From Mucilaginibacter daejeonensis (GTDB lineage Bacteria; Bacteroidota; Bacteroidia; Sphingobacteriales; Sphingobacteriaceae), in assembly GCF_020783335.1 (NCBI RefSeq), contig NZ_CP086068.1, positions 4,526,001 to 4,590,000 of the forward strand: a stretch of 64,000 bases of DNA, written 5' to 3'. A program made the position numbers and the translations under genes. Below, piece after piece: positions 21,446 to 30,853 of the stretch. The notes under the pieces are model-generated. The model did not search any database and was not told the DNA's origin. It saw only the letters and a list, made by a program, of their open reading frames with translations. Position 1 is the stretch's first letter, and every line of letters starts with the position of its first letter.

Positions 21446-21463
21446 AACATACCCCACCGTTAT

Positions 21464-21496
21464 AAAAAAGCCGCAGCTTGCACTGCGGCTTTTTTA
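21464..21496 (+). terminator. fabI terminator
   Basis: AAAAAAGCCGCAG (21464-21476) and CTGCGGCTTTTTT (21483-21495) with a 6-base loop, 18 bases after the stop. Confidence 0.92.
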
Positions 21497-21531
21497 TTTT
21501 GAAAACAACTAACTATTTAGTTAATTGCATC

Positions 21532-22746
21532 ATGCGGATCAAGTTCTTACTGTATCTCCTGGTGTTGCCCTTGTGGGTAAGTGCGCAAAATACCATTAGC
21601 GGTAAGGTGATCGGGCTGTATGATAAAAAGCCTATCGTTAAGGCAAGCATCTTTTTAAGCAACACCACTGTAGGAGGAGCCACAGGCGAGGATGGTAGTT
21701 ACTTGCTCACCAACGTAAAGCCCGGACAGTATGATATGGTGGTATCGGCCATCGGCTTTGAGACCGTCCATAGGACCGTGATGGTGAACGCCAACGTGAC
21801 CATACCCTTCATCGAACTGGAACCCAAGACCATTGACCTCAAAGCCGTAGAGGTAAAACCCGACCCCGAATGGGAACAGAACTATAAGCTATTTAAGACC
21901 GAGTTCTTTGGCGAACATCCCTTTGCGCAGCAATGCAAGATACTGAACCCCGAGGTGATCAACCTGACATATGACAGAAAGGCTAACGCACTGATCGGCT
22001 CGTCTAACGATTATATCGAATTTGAAAATAATGCGCTGGGCTATAAGATCAAATATCTGTTGCTCGACTTTGAACGCAATTATGCTAATCAGAGGTTCTA
22101 TTACCAAGGCAATGTCTTGTTCAGCCCCATGAAAGGCACACCCCGCCAAATGAAAAAGTGGATGAAGAACCGGCTGGAAGCATATAACGGCTCGTCGCAA
22201 CATTATCTGAGGTCGGTATTGCAGCGATCGGCCGAGGCTCAGGGTTTTAAAACGCTTACCTTGATGCGCAAGCCTAATCCAGCCCGCCCGCCTGACAGTT
22301 TGATACAAGCTAAATTGAAAGAGTTTAGAGCGAAAAGGTTACAAGGCAGCAGTATGGTCATGTCGGGCGGAGATTCTCTTATTTATTGGGGGAACAAGAA
22401 CCGATTATCAAAAACGGTGGAGATACTGGTTACCAAACCACTCCGGGTAGACAGCCTATTGAAACGCACAGACCAGCGGGGGATATTTGCTTTTGGCTAT
22501 CAATACATACCTTATGTTATTTACACCAAAAAAAGTGATGATGGCAGCTATACTAATAAGCCGCTGAACGCACCCAACAACCGAACCAGCCTGATGGTGA
22601 TCAATGACCCCTACATCTTTTTTGACATGAACGGAGTGATCATTAATCCTACCTCCATAATTTTTGAAGGCTATTGGGCAAAAGACCGTATGGCCAAAAT
22701 GCTTCCGGTAGATTATGACCCTAACGAGGCGGACAATAAAAAGTAA
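21532..22746 (+). CDS. Carboxypeptidase-like regulatory domain protein, outer envelope
   Basis: 404 residues from ATG 21532, which starts a signal peptide (MRIKFLLYLLVLPLWVSAQ). Residues ~20-95 are a carboxypeptidase D regulatory-like domain (ISGKVIGLYDKKPIVKASIF, TGEDGSYLLTNVKPGQYDM, SAIGFETVHRTV). The remaining ~300 residues are of unknown fold, seen in Bacteroidota proteins that carry this N-terminal domain without a TonB-dependent receptor barrel (QNYKLFKTEFFGEHPFAQQC is a recognisable stretch). Role unknown, probably periplasmic or outer-membrane associated. An in-frame upstream start at 21478 is rejected because it lies inside the fabI terminator. Confidence 0.75.
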   Translation: MRIKFLLYLLVLPLWVSAQNTISGKVIGLYDKKPIVKASIFLSNTTVGGATGEDGSYLLTNVKPGQYDMVVSAIGFETVHRTVMVNANVTIPFIELEPKTIDLKAVEVKPDPEWEQNYKLFKTEFFGEHPFAQQCKILNPEVINLTYDRKANALIGSSNDYIEFENNALGYKIKYLLLDFERNYANQRFYYQGNVLFSPMKGTPRQMKKWMKNRLEAYNGSSQHYLRSVLQRSAEAQGFKTLTLMRKPNPARPPDSLIQAKLKEFRAKRLQGSSMVMSGGDSLIYWGNKNRLSKTVEILVTKPLRVDSLLKRTDQRGIFAFGYQYIPYVIYTKKSDDGSYTNKPLNAPNNRTSLMVINDPYIFFDMNGVIINPTSIIFEGYWAKDRMAKMLPVDYDPNEADNKK

Positions 22747-22828
22747 AATTAGAGCTTACACATAAAGCAAGAATTTCCCAGATAATTCAATAATTTCCAT
22801 ACAAATTTTCGGGTTCAACGGTAAAACC

Positions 22829-22880
22829 TGTACAACTAAAAAGAGCCGCTGATCGATCAGCGGCTCTTTTTAGTTGTACA
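22829..22880. terminator. Perfect 52-bp palindromic bidirectional terminator
   Basis: Arms 22829-22854 and 22855-22880 are exact reverse complements with no spacer, centred on GATC/GATC. The GC-rich core GAGCCGCTGATC is flanked by A and T tracts, so it can terminate in both directions, between the convergent carboxypeptidase-domain gene and clpC. Confidence 0.9.
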
Positions 22881-22888
22881 AGAAGTTC

Positions 22889-25423
22889 TTAGCCTTCTTG
22901 CTCGGTCTCCGAGGTCTTGCTCTCGCCGCTGTGCTTGGCGATCACTTTGATCTCGTTGGCCTCTTTGTCAAAGTCAACTTCCATAACGTCACCATCGGTC
23001 AGTTCACCTTTCAAGATTTCTTCTGCGATCGGATCCTCCAGGTATTTTTGGATGGCTCGTTTCAACGGACGTGCACCGAAGTTCTCGTCGTAACCGCGCT
23101 CTGCGATCACTTCTTTAGCATTTTCGGTCAGTTCAACTTTATAACCCAATCCATTGATACGGCCGAACAATGAAGCCAGCTCGATATCGATGATCTTGTA
23201 GATGTTCTCTTTGGTCAATGAGTTGAACACGATCACATCGTCGATACGGTTCAGGAACTCAGGAGCGAAAGCACGTTTCAAAGCGTTCTCGATCACGCCT
23301 CTTGAATGGGCGTCAGCCTGGTTAGCTTTAGCGGTAGTGCTGAAACCAACGCCTTGACCAAAGTCTTTTAACTGACGGGCACCAATGTTAGAGGTCATAA
23401 TGATGATCGTATTCCTAAAGTCCACCTTACGGCCTAATGAATCGGTCAATTGACCTTCGTCTAATACCTGTAACAGAATGTTGAACACGTCAGGGTGAGC
23501 CTTCTCGATCTCGTCAAGTAATACTACCGCATATGGTTTGCGACGTACCTTTTCGGTCAATTGGCCACCTTCTTCGTAACCCACGTAGCCCGGAGGCGCT
23601 CCTACCAAGCGTGACACAGCGAATTTCTCCATGTACTCGCTCATATCGATCTGGATTAAGGCATCCTCGGTATCGAACATAAAGCGCGCAAGCTCTTTGG
23701 CTAACTCGGTCTTACCAACACCGGTAGGACCTAAGAAGATGAACGAACCGATCGGCTTTTTAGGATCTTTCAATCCGGCACGGGTACGTTGAATAGCACG
23801 GGTCAATTTCTTGATCGCATCATCCTGGCCAATGATCTTGTCCTGAATGCTCAAGCCCATATTCAGCAGTTTTTGGCTGTCGGCCTGACCAACTTTTTGA
23901 ACCGGTATACCGGTCATCATGGCCACAACTTCGGCAACGTTCTCTTCAGATACGGTGTAACGTTTCGATTTGGTCTCAGCTTCCCAAGCTGCTTTAGCTT
24001 GCTCTAACTCTTCCAACAAATGCTTTTCAGTATCACGAAGCTTGGCTGCTTCTTCGTACTTCTGGCTGCGAACCACCTTGTTCTTCTCAACCTTGATCTG
24101 CTCGATCTTTTGCTCGATCTCCAGTATGTTCTCTGGCACGTGGATGTTGGTCAAGTGTACCCTTGAACCAGCCTCATCCAATGCATCGATCGCTTTATCA
24201 GGTAAGAACCTGTCGGTGATGTAGCGGGCAGTTAAGCTTACGCAGGCATTGATCGCTTCAGGAGTATAGGTAACACCATGGTGCTCTTCATACTTGTCCT
24301 TAATGCGGGTCAGGATCTCGATGGTCTCATCAGGGCTGGCAGGTTCCACCATCACCTTTTGGAAACGACGATCTAGCGCGCCATCTTTTTCAATGTACTG
24401 GCGATACTCATCTAAAGTGGTGGCGCCAATGCATTGTATCTCACCCCTGGCCAAAGCCGGTTTAAACATGTTCGACGCATCCAAAGAACCTGAGGCACCA
24501 CCGGCACCTACTATGGTATGGATCTCGTCAATGAACAAGATCACGTCTGGCGATTTTTCCAGCTCGTTCATCACGGCTTTCATACGCTCCTCGAACTGGC
24601 CACGGTATTTAGTACCGGCCACAAGAGAAGCAAGGTCTAACGTAACCACTCGTTTGTTGAACAACACGCGCGATACTTTACGTTGAACAATGCGCAAGGC
24701 AAGTCCTTCGGCAATGGCCGATTTACCCACACCCGGCTCACCGATCAGTATCGGGTTGTTCTTTTTACGGCGAGACAGGATCTGCGATACACGCTCGATC
24801 TCTTTCTCACGACCAACGATCGGATCCAGGCGGCCTTCTTCGGCAGCTTTGGTCAGGTCGCGGCCAAAGTTATCCAGCACTGGTGTCTTCGATTTAATGT
24901 CTGACACTTTTTTAGGCTGGCTGAATGATTCTTCTTCTTTAAAATCATCATCACCACCAGTAGATGAACCTGGCATCTCATCAGTGATGTTCTTATGCGC
25001 TTCTACCTCACCTTTAAAGATCTCATAGTTCACATTGAATTGCATCAGCAATTGTGAGGCTATGTTATCTTCATCACGTAAAATAGAGAGTAATAAGTGT
25101 TCGGTTCCAATGATATCACTTTTGAATATCTTGGCTTCCAAATAAGTTATTTTTAAAACCTTCTCGGCTTGTTTGGTCAAAGGAATGCTGCCGATATGAA
25201 CGTTGGTTCCGGTAGTACCTTTAACAGCATCTTCAACAGCGCGGCGTAACTTGGCGGTATCCACATTTAAGCCTTTCAGCAATTTTATGGCTATCCCGTC
25301 GCCGTCGCGAATAAGTCCTAATAACAGATGTTCTGTTCCTATGTAGTCATGACCAAGGCGCAGAGCCTCTTCCCGACTGTAGGAGATCACATCCTTAACA
25401 CGTGGCGAAAATTTAGCTTCCAT
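22889..25423 (-). CDS. clpC: ATP-dependent Clp protease ATP-binding subunit ClpC
   Basis: 844 residues. Two N-terminal Clp repeats (VISYSREEALRLGHDYIGTE and AKIFKSDIIGTEHLLLSIL), a first AAA+ module with Walker A GEPGVGKS near residue 228, a UVR-type coiled middle domain around 430-475, and a second AAA+ module with GPTGVGKT near 561. The C-terminal D2-small domain ends ANEIKVIAKHSG. ClpC unfolds proteins for ClpP and is part of protein quality control. It reads towards the 52-bp palindrome just past its stop. No CIRCE or CtsR-type operator could be identified upstream. Confidence 0.95.
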   Translation of the reverse strand: MEAKFSPRVKDVISYSREEALRLGHDYIGTEHLLLGLIRDGDGIAIKLLKGLNVDTAKLRRAVEDAVKGTTGTNVHIGSIPLTKQAEKVLKITYLEAKIFKSDIIGTEHLLLSILRDEDNIASQLLMQFNVNYEIFKGEVEAHKNITDEMPGSSTGGDDDFKEEESFSQPKKVSDIKSKTPVLDNFGRDLTKAAEEGRLDPIVGREKEIERVSQILSRRKKNNPILIGEPGVGKSAIAEGLALRIVQRKVSRVLFNKRVVTLDLASLVAGTKYRGQFEERMKAVMNELEKSPDVILFIDEIHTIVGAGGASGSLDASNMFKPALARGEIQCIGATTLDEYRQYIEKDGALDRRFQKVMVEPASPDETIEILTRIKDKYEEHHGVTYTPEAINACVSLTARYITDRFLPDKAIDALDEAGSRVHLTNIHVPENILEIEQKIEQIKVEKNKVVRSQKYEEAAKLRDTEKHLLEELEQAKAAWEAETKSKRYTVSEENVAEVVAMMTGIPVQKVGQADSQKLLNMGLSIQDKIIGQDDAIKKLTRAIQRTRAGLKDPKKPIGSFIFLGPTGVGKTELAKELARFMFDTEDALIQIDMSEYMEKFAVSRLVGAPPGYVGYEEGGQLTEKVRRKPYAVVLLDEIEKAHPDVFNILLQVLDEGQLTDSLGRKVDFRNTIIIMTSNIGARQLKDFGQGVGFSTTAKANQADAHSRGVIENALKRAFAPEFLNRIDDVIVFNSLTKENIYKIIDIELASLFGRINGLGYKVELTENAKEVIAERGYDENFGARPLKRAIQKYLEDPIAEEILKGELTDGDVMEVDFDKEANEIKVIAKHSGESKTSETEQEG

Positions 25424-25857
25424 CGAGTACCTTTCTATATTTTAATTTTTTTTGACCCGATCAAATATCGTTTTAAGGGTACCCAAAAGGATCTTATAAG
25501 TTTTAACAACAATGTTGCCAACCTTCAACAGCGGCTATTTTAAATTGCTATTTAATTGTAATGTATGGTCGGCTGGCCCGCGGCCCGGCTCACCGGGTCG
25601 ACAATTATGACATTCAACGCTAAATAAACACGTTCAACAACTGCAATTTAGTATTTGATGCGAATAATTGTATAAAGTTTAACAAAATATATCGGCCAGC
25701 TTCACTTATGCCTTTCCTGAAAATTAGTCACACTAACTGTGTCAAATAGGCATAAGGGTTGAACGCAAAGTTGCGGTATAGAGTTTCAGTTATTTACAAA
25801 TCGATATCAGCACTGAGATATGTTCGGTCGAACGCTTATCGAATGATGCTATTGTAG
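25424..25857. other. Intergenic region between clpC and ettA
   Basis: About 430 bases that separate divergent clpC and ettA. The minus strand carries GATATTTG at 25463-25470, the same -7 variant seen at blaI and ettA, but without a -33 box at 19-20 bases. A GC-rich island lies at ~25570-25605. No gene or structured RNA was recognised. Confidence 0.5.
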
Positions 25858-25888
25858 TTGCAAAGCCCCGCTATTTGGCTGATATTTG
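25858..25888 (+). promoter_or_regulatory. ettA promoter
   Basis: TTG (25858-25860), 20 bases, GATATTTG (25881-25888). The expected start is near 25892, so the coding sequence must begin at ATG 25907 and not at the in-frame TTG 25886. Confidence 0.65.
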
Positions 25889-25906
25889 AATTTCAACATA
25901 TCAAGA

Positions 25907-27589
25907 ATGGCTGACGAAAAGATCATATTCTCGATGGCTGGTGTAAGTAAGATATACCCGCCTCAAAAACAAGTACTAAAGAACATATACCTATCTTTTT
26001 TCTATGGCGCTAAGATCGGCGTTATAGGTTTGAACGGTTCAGGTAAATCATCATTGCTCAAGATCATTGCAGGGTTAGATAAGTCGATCCAAGGCGAGGT
26101 CGTTTTCTCACCCGGTTACTCAGTAGGCTACCTGGCACAGGAGCCTGAGCTCGACCCTGAAAAGACCGTACGCGAGGTAGTGGAAGAAGGCGTTGCTGAG
26201 ACCACTGCAATATTAAAGGAATACGAAGAGATCAACGAGAAATTCGGCCTTCCGGAATATTATGAGGATGCCGATGCGATGGATAAGTTGATGACCCGCC
26301 AGGGTGAACTGCAGGACATCATCGACTCATCGAACGCTTGGGAACTGGACACCAAATTGGAACGTGCGATGGATGCCCTGCGTTGTCCTGACCCTGACAC
26401 CAAGATCGCCGTGCTGTCAGGTGGTGAGCGTCGCCGCGTGGCTATGTGCCGCTTGTTGTTACAAGAGCCAGATGTGTTGTTGCTGGATGAGCCTACCAAC
26501 CACTTAGATGCCGAAAGTATCGATTGGCTGGAGCAGCACTTAAAGCAATATAAAGGTACCGTGATCGCCGTAACGCACGACCGTTACTTCCTGGATAACG
26601 TAGCCGGCTGGATCCTAGAGCTTGACCGCGGCGAAGGTATCCCGTGGAAAGGCAACTACTCGAGTTGGCTGGATCAAAAGGCTAAACGCTTGGCTCAGGA
26701 AGAAAAGACCGAAAGCAAACGCCAAAAGACCCTTGAGCGCGAGCTGGAGTGGGTGCGTATGGCTCCCAAAGCCCGCCATGCCAAGGGTAAGGCCCGTTTG
26801 GCTAACTACGAGAAACTGGCCAGTGAGGAAACACGCGAGCGTGAAGACAAACTGGAACTGTTCATCCCGCCAGGCCCGCGGTTGGGCAATGTGGTGATCG
26901 AGGTGAACAACGTGACCAAGGCTTATGGCGACAGGGTATTATTCGAGAACCTGAGTTTCTCGTTACCTCCGGCAGGTATCGTAGGTATCATTGGACCTAA
27001 CGGCGCCGGTAAGACCACCCTGTTCCGTTTGATCACCGGCCAGGAGCAGCCTGATGCAGGTACCTTCCGCGTGGGTGAGACCGTTAAGTTAGGTTATGTT
27101 GACCAGATGCATGACGACCTGAAGGCCGACAAGTCGGTTTGGGAGAACATCACCGACGGGCAGGAGACCATTATGCTGGGTAACCGCCCGGTCAACTCGC
27201 GCGCTTACGTATCGCGTTTTAACTTCAACGGCGGGGATCAGCAAAAAAAGGTAAATGTTTTATCGGGTGGTGAGCGTAACCGGGTACACCTGGCCATCAC
27301 GCTCAAAAAAGGCTCGAACGTTCTGTTACTCGATGAGCCTACCAATGATATTGACGTGAACACCTTACGTTCATTGGAGGAGGCGCTTGATGATTTTGGT
27401 GGTTGCGCCGTGATCATCAGTCACGACCGCTGGTTCCTGGATCGTATCTGTACCCACATCATTGCTTTTGAAGGCGACTCGCAGGTGTATTTCTTTGAAG
27501 GTAACTATAGCGACTACGAAGAGAACCGCAAGAAGCGCCTGGGCGATGTAGCGCCTAAGCGCATTAAATACAAAAAACTGGTAGAATAG
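25907..27589 (+). CDS. ettA: Energy-dependent translational throttle protein EttA (ABC-F)
   Basis: 560 residues, two ABC domains without membrane segments. Walker A GLNGSGKS at residues 41-48 and GPNGAGKT near 364; signatures LSGGERRRVAMCRLLL and LSGGERNRVHLAI; Walker B LLLDEPTNHLD and LLLDEPTNDID. The inter-domain linker and the arm insertion in domain 1 (TAILKEYEEINEKFGLPEYY) are typical of EttA. It binds the ribosomal E site and gates elongation according to ATP/ADP ratio. The start at MADEKIIFSMAGVSKIYPP matches homologues. Confidence 0.95.
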   Translation: MADEKIIFSMAGVSKIYPPQKQVLKNIYLSFFYGAKIGVIGLNGSGKSSLLKIIAGLDKSIQGEVVFSPGYSVGYLAQEPELDPEKTVREVVEEGVAETTAILKEYEEINEKFGLPEYYEDADAMDKLMTRQGELQDIIDSSNAWELDTKLERAMDALRCPDPDTKIAVLSGGERRRVAMCRLLLQEPDVLLLDEPTNHLDAESIDWLEQHLKQYKGTVIAVTHDRYFLDNVAGWILELDRGEGIPWKGNYSSWLDQKAKRLAQEEKTESKRQKTLERELEWVRMAPKARHAKGKARLANYEKLASEETREREDKLELFIPPGPRLGNVVIEVNNVTKAYGDRVLFENLSFSLPPAGIVGIIGPNGAGKTTLFRLITGQEQPDAGTFRVGETVKLGYVDQMHDDLKADKSVWENITDGQETIMLGNRPVNSRAYVSRFNFNGGDQQKKVNVLSGGERNRVHLAITLKKGSNVLLLDEPTNDIDVNTLRSLEEALDDFGGCAVIISHDRWFLDRICTHIIAFEGDSQVYFFEGNYSDYEENRKKRLGDVAPKRIKYKKLVE

Positions 27590-27604
27590 CATCTACCGAT
27601 TTAT

Positions 27605-27648
27605 AAACAAAAAAGGTTGCCCTTGATCAAGGGCAACCTTTTTTGTTT
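27605..27648. terminator. Perfect 44-bp palindromic bidirectional terminator
   Basis: Centred between 27626 and 27627 (TTGA/TCAA), with arms AACAAAAAAGGTTGCCCTTGA-like and no spacer. It serves ettA (plus) and the DUF805 gene (minus); its last base is the first base of the DUF805 stop codon region. Confidence 0.9.
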
Positions 27649-27980
27649 TATTGAACAGCTGGCTGAACTTCCAGTTCGTTAGAGCCTTTAGGGCTCGGGC
27701 CGTATTGGTTGGTGCCCGGGTCACCTGCGGCGAACAGCATCCACAGACCGTAAAAAGGAATAAGCTGATACCAGCCCGAGTTGCCACGGTCATGGCAGCG
27801 TTTGGTATTTTGCGCTAACGCGAACCACAACAACACTGGGAAGGCCAGCAATAATAACATAGAGCCACCTGCAAGGATGCTCATGATCGCGAAAGCAGAG
27901 ATAGCAGCATATACTACGAAAGATAGTACATACTCGGTACGGCCGATACGGCCTTTGAGAGATAAGGGTCTTTTGAACAT
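27648..27980 (-). CDS. DUF805 family small membrane protein
   Basis: 110 residues from ATG 27980. Begins MFKRPLSLKGRIGRTEYVLSF, the typical DUF805 entry (GRIGRxEY), with hydrophobic segments at ~18-40 and ~42-60, then the signature KRCHDRGNSGWYQLIPFYGLWMLF and a polar tail. Family members are small inner-membrane proteins of unknown function. Seven extra codons upstream (MVLNQPT) are possible but are not typical of the family. Confidence 0.88.
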   Translation of the reverse strand: MFKRPLSLKGRIGRTEYVLSFVVYAAISAFAIMSILAGGSMLLLLAFPVLLWFALAQNTKRCHDRGNSGWYQLIPFYGLWMLFAAGDPGTNQYGPSPKGSNELEVQPAVQ

Positions 27981-28159
27981 GGTTGGTTGGTTTAAGACCA
28001 TTAAGCTAAATACTATATTTTATTATTGCAAAATTTTTTAGCAAATTAATGTTAAAGCAATAAAATCATTGCTGAACAGCATTATAGTTGCTTGATAGTT
28101 ACTGAACAGAAGTACAGGCGAGACAAAGCGATGGGCGAATAACCATGATCAATAGCCGA

Positions 28160-28537
28160 TCAATAATGACCTTTTAAGGCAATGATGACGCCGTAACCAT
28201 CTGGGTCATTATACTGGGTACCGTTTTGTTGCCAATATGGATTTTTAGGCACGACCGGCATCACATCAAATGAGGTGAACCTTTGCTGAACAGTGGTCAG
28301 TTCCTCAGCGCTGTCCATATAAAACACCAGCGGGTCATCAGCATCAGGATGATGAACGGGTGGATGTTGGGATGTAGTGAACTCTAAATGCCAGGGTGCT
28401 TTCGGGATGCCGATGAATACACCATCGTAGCCATTGTGGTCGGCGAATCGACCCAATACCTCCAACCCAAGTATATCGCCATAAAAGCGGATCATTCGGT
28501 CAAGGTCGGTAGTATGGCGGGCCACGCGCAGCGTCAT
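28160..28537 (-). CDS. VOC (glyoxalase/bleomycin-resistance) family protein
   Basis: 125 residues with the vicinal-oxygen-chelate layout: RVARHTTDLDRMIRFYGDILG at the start and QYNDPDGYGVIIA at the end. Metal-ligand positions may include His8, His54 and late acidic residues, but I cannot assign substrate. Family members include dioxygenases, glyoxalases and binding proteins. Its ATG overlaps the stop of the GH3 gene by four bases (ATGA), so it is translated with it. Confidence 0.85.
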   Translation of the reverse strand: MTLRVARHTTDLDRMIRFYGDILGLEVLGRFADHNGYDGVFIGIPKAPWHLEFTTSQHPPVHHPDADDPLVFYMDSAEELTTVQQRFTSFDVMPVVPKNPYWQQNGTQYNDPDGYGVIIALKGHY

Positions 28538-30267
28538 AACGCTATTTTTGGCTGGCCCATACCCCAGCCATTGGTAAAGTACGAATTGATATTGACCGGT
28601 AACCGCCCCGAAGGAGTAAGCTGACGCGAAAGCACCCGGGCCGCAGCACGTTGCATGCTTTCATCTTTTTGGTAAGCCGCTAATAACACCCCCGTACGCT
28701 CGATGCCCGGCATGGATGCCAGCGTGTAAGGGTTAGCAAAAAGGCTGAGCGCTGCATTCGGCATCTCGGCGATCTGGACTACAGCATCCTTAACTTGTGC
28801 CGTAAGGTCCAATTTGCTTTGCGGGCGCAAGCGTTCATCATGCACGCCAATGATGATCTGCTTGTAACCCTTAAGATCGTTGATCAGCTTATTGATCTCG
28901 TAAGGCTGGGCGTTCTTTTTCAGCGTGAAGAGCGTACTGTTCAAGTAATATTTGGCCAGTTCTTGCTGGTAAACGGTAGGCAGTGTAACGCCTATGCTCA
29001 CCAAGGCGGTCTTCTGCATAAAGTTGAACCTTTCCAACAGGCCGTTGTCCTGTAGCATGGTCACGGCATTATCGCTCAATTGCTGCACCAGCTCTTTGGC
29101 GGTGTTGCGGTTGAGGTCGGCACTGATGCCTTGCACATCGGCAGGACTATAATTGGCTAACCCAGCCCAGTACTTGGCGTACAGTACTTTTTTTACCTTG
29201 GCATCCAATACCGCATCGCTTACCTTGCCGCTACGGATGGCTCGCCTGATCGCCTTGATGGCTCCGTATGAGTTCTCTGATAGCTCGATGATATCGGTGC
29301 CGGCCATGAACGCCCGAAGGTCGGCCTCACCATTAGGGAAATATTTGGTCACGCCTTTCATCTCCATGGCATCAGACACTACCAGTCCTTTAAAACCCAA
29401 CTGGTTCTTGAGTATACCGGTAATGATGGGCCGCGACAACGACGAAGGCATATTTTTGGCCGGTTCCAATGCCGGAATACTCAGGTGAGCCACCATGACA
29501 CCACTTATACCCGCCTTGATGGCTTCTTTAAAAGGATACTCTTCCAACGTATCTAACCGCTGGCGGGTGAACGGCAACTGCGGCAGGTCAAAATGCGAAT
29601 CGACGTTGGTATCGCCATGACCCGGGAAGTGCTTGGCGGTGGTAATCAGCCCAGCCTGCTGCATGCCCTGCATGTAAGCGATGCCACGCAGGGCCACTTT
29701 GTATTTGTCATCACCAAATGACCGGTAGTTGATCACCGGATTATTGGGATTGTTGTTCACATCCAACACCGGAGCAAAATTGATATGGGCACCTATACGC
29801 TTAAAATCGAACGCGATCTGTTTACCCATTTCGCGAATGAGCTTGTCGTTCTGTATAGCGCCCAACGTCATTTGGTATGGGTATGATATGGTCGAATCCA
29901 GTCGCATGCCCAGCCCCCATTCGCCATCCATGGCCACCAGCATGGGTATGTTGGATAGTTTTTGATAACGGTTTGTGAGTTGTGCCTGCCTTACCGGCCC
30001 ACCCTGGAAGAACACCAGACCGCCGGGTTGCTCTTCCTGGATCACTCGTGCCACCGAATCGGCATAGGCCTGCCCCTTATTAGTATGCGCCCTGATGAAG
30101 AACAGTTGCGCGATCTTATGCTTGCGATCAAGGGTCTTAAAAACCGAATCGACCCAACGGTTGGGTGTATTCAATGACGAGATAAAGTCAGCTTTTTGGG
30201 CAAAGCTCGCAGTGGCGGTCAACAGTAGCGCGGCGGCAGTTACCGTACTTCTTTTCAGGATGTTCAT
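28534..30267 (-). CDS. Glycoside hydrolase family 3 (NagZ-like beta-N-acetylhexosaminidase)
   Basis: 577 residues. Signal peptide MNILKRSTVTAAALLLTATASFAQ, then a GH3 TIM barrel. The NagZ-type motif KHFPGHGDTNVDSH supplies the His/Asp acid-base dyad, and VVSDAMEMKGV near residue 295 supplies the Asp nucleophile. The C-terminal alpha/beta domain (~370-577) is present. Secreted NagZ-like enzymes release N-acetylglucosamine from peptidoglycan or chitin fragments. Many Bacteroidota homologues of ~950-1000 residues add a C-terminal serine-hydrolase domain; this one does not. It overlaps the VOC gene downstream. Confidence 0.88.
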   Translation of the reverse strand: MNILKRSTVTAAALLLTATASFAQKADFISSLNTPNRWVDSVFKTLDRKHKIAQLFFIRAHTNKGQAYADSVARVIQEEQPGGLVFFQGGPVRQAQLTNRYQKLSNIPMLVAMDGEWGLGMRLDSTISYPYQMTLGAIQNDKLIREMGKQIAFDFKRIGAHINFAPVLDVNNNPNNPVINYRSFGDDKYKVALRGIAYMQGMQQAGLITTAKHFPGHGDTNVDSHFDLPQLPFTRQRLDTLEEYPFKEAIKAGISGVMVAHLSIPALEPAKNMPSSLSRPIITGILKNQLGFKGLVVSDAMEMKGVTKYFPNGEADLRAFMAGTDIIELSENSYGAIKAIRRAIRSGKVSDAVLDAKVKKVLYAKYWAGLANYSPADVQGISADLNRNTAKELVQQLSDNAVTMLQDNGLLERFNFMQKTALVSIGVTLPTVYQQELAKYYLNSTLFTLKKNAQPYEINKLINDLKGYKQIIIGVHDERLRPQSKLDLTAQVKDAVVQIAEMPNAALSLFANPYTLASMPGIERTGVLLAAYQKDESMQRAAARVLSRQLTPSGRLPVNINSYFTNGWGMGQPKIAL

Positions 30268-30280
30268 AAATTACGTACGT

Positions 30281-30288
30281 CAAAAGTA
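30281..30288 (-). promoter_or_regulatory. GH3 gene -7 box
   Basis: TACTTTTG on the minus strand, 13 bases before the GH3 ATG. No matching -33 box at the ideal distance. Confidence 0.5.
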
Positions 30289-30349
30289 AGCAAAGCAGCC
30301 CTTAAAAAGTTTTTAACTGAACGGTCAAAATATTGGCGGCAATATTCAG

Positions 30350-30853
30350 CTACAGCCCCAGTACCTGTGCAGCTTTGTCGGCGGTCAAACCGAGGCCATC
30401 AATTATCACCTTGGCGCGGGTATAAAATGGTTCGCGTTCGGTCAATTTTTCGGCAATGAAAGCTACCAGTTCGTCGCCATGCTTATCGCGAAGGATCGGC
30501 CGTGCCTCTTTCCCGTGCTCTAAGCGATCGGCCAATGTCTTAGGTGACAACTTAATATACAGGGTGGTGCCATTGGCGTTCATCCAATCCATATTGTCAA
30601 AAAAGCAGGGGGCGCCGCCTCCGGTGGAAATGATCACATTTTCGGGGTAGGCGGTTTGCCTCAATATCTCTGACTCGGCCACGCGGAACGCTGTTTCGCC
30701 AAATGAGGAAAAGTATTCGGCTATGGTCATGCCGGCCTGCTCTTCCAATGCGTGGTCAAGGTCGATGAAGTCATAGTTGAGCCGGCTGGCCAGCTTACGG
30801 CCAAGGGTGGTCTTGCCGCTACCCATGTAGCCGATCAGGAAGATACGCGCCAT
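30350..30853 (-). CDS. aroK: Shikimate kinase
   Basis: 167 residues. Walker A GYMGSGKT at 8-15, shikimate-binding DLDHALEEQ (Asp near 33), the conserved FRVAESEIL stretch, STGGGAP, and the lid Arg in RPILRD. It phosphorylates shikimate in the route to chorismate and aromatic amino acids. Its ATG directly abuts the stop codon of the preceding membrane-protein gene. Confidence 0.95.
   Translation of the reverse strand: MARIFLIGYMGSGKTTLGRKLASRLNYDFIDLDHALEEQAGMTIAEYFSSFGETAFRVAESEILRQTAYPENVIISTGGGAPCFFDNMDWMNANGTTLYIKLSPKTLADRLEHGKEARPILRDKHGDELVAFIAEKLTEREPFYTRAKVIIDGLGLTADKAAQVLGL

Noticed and set aside
25424..25500. Heat-shock (CIRCE or CtsR) operator before clpC
   Set aside because: No matching inverted or tandem repeat was found in the upstream region.
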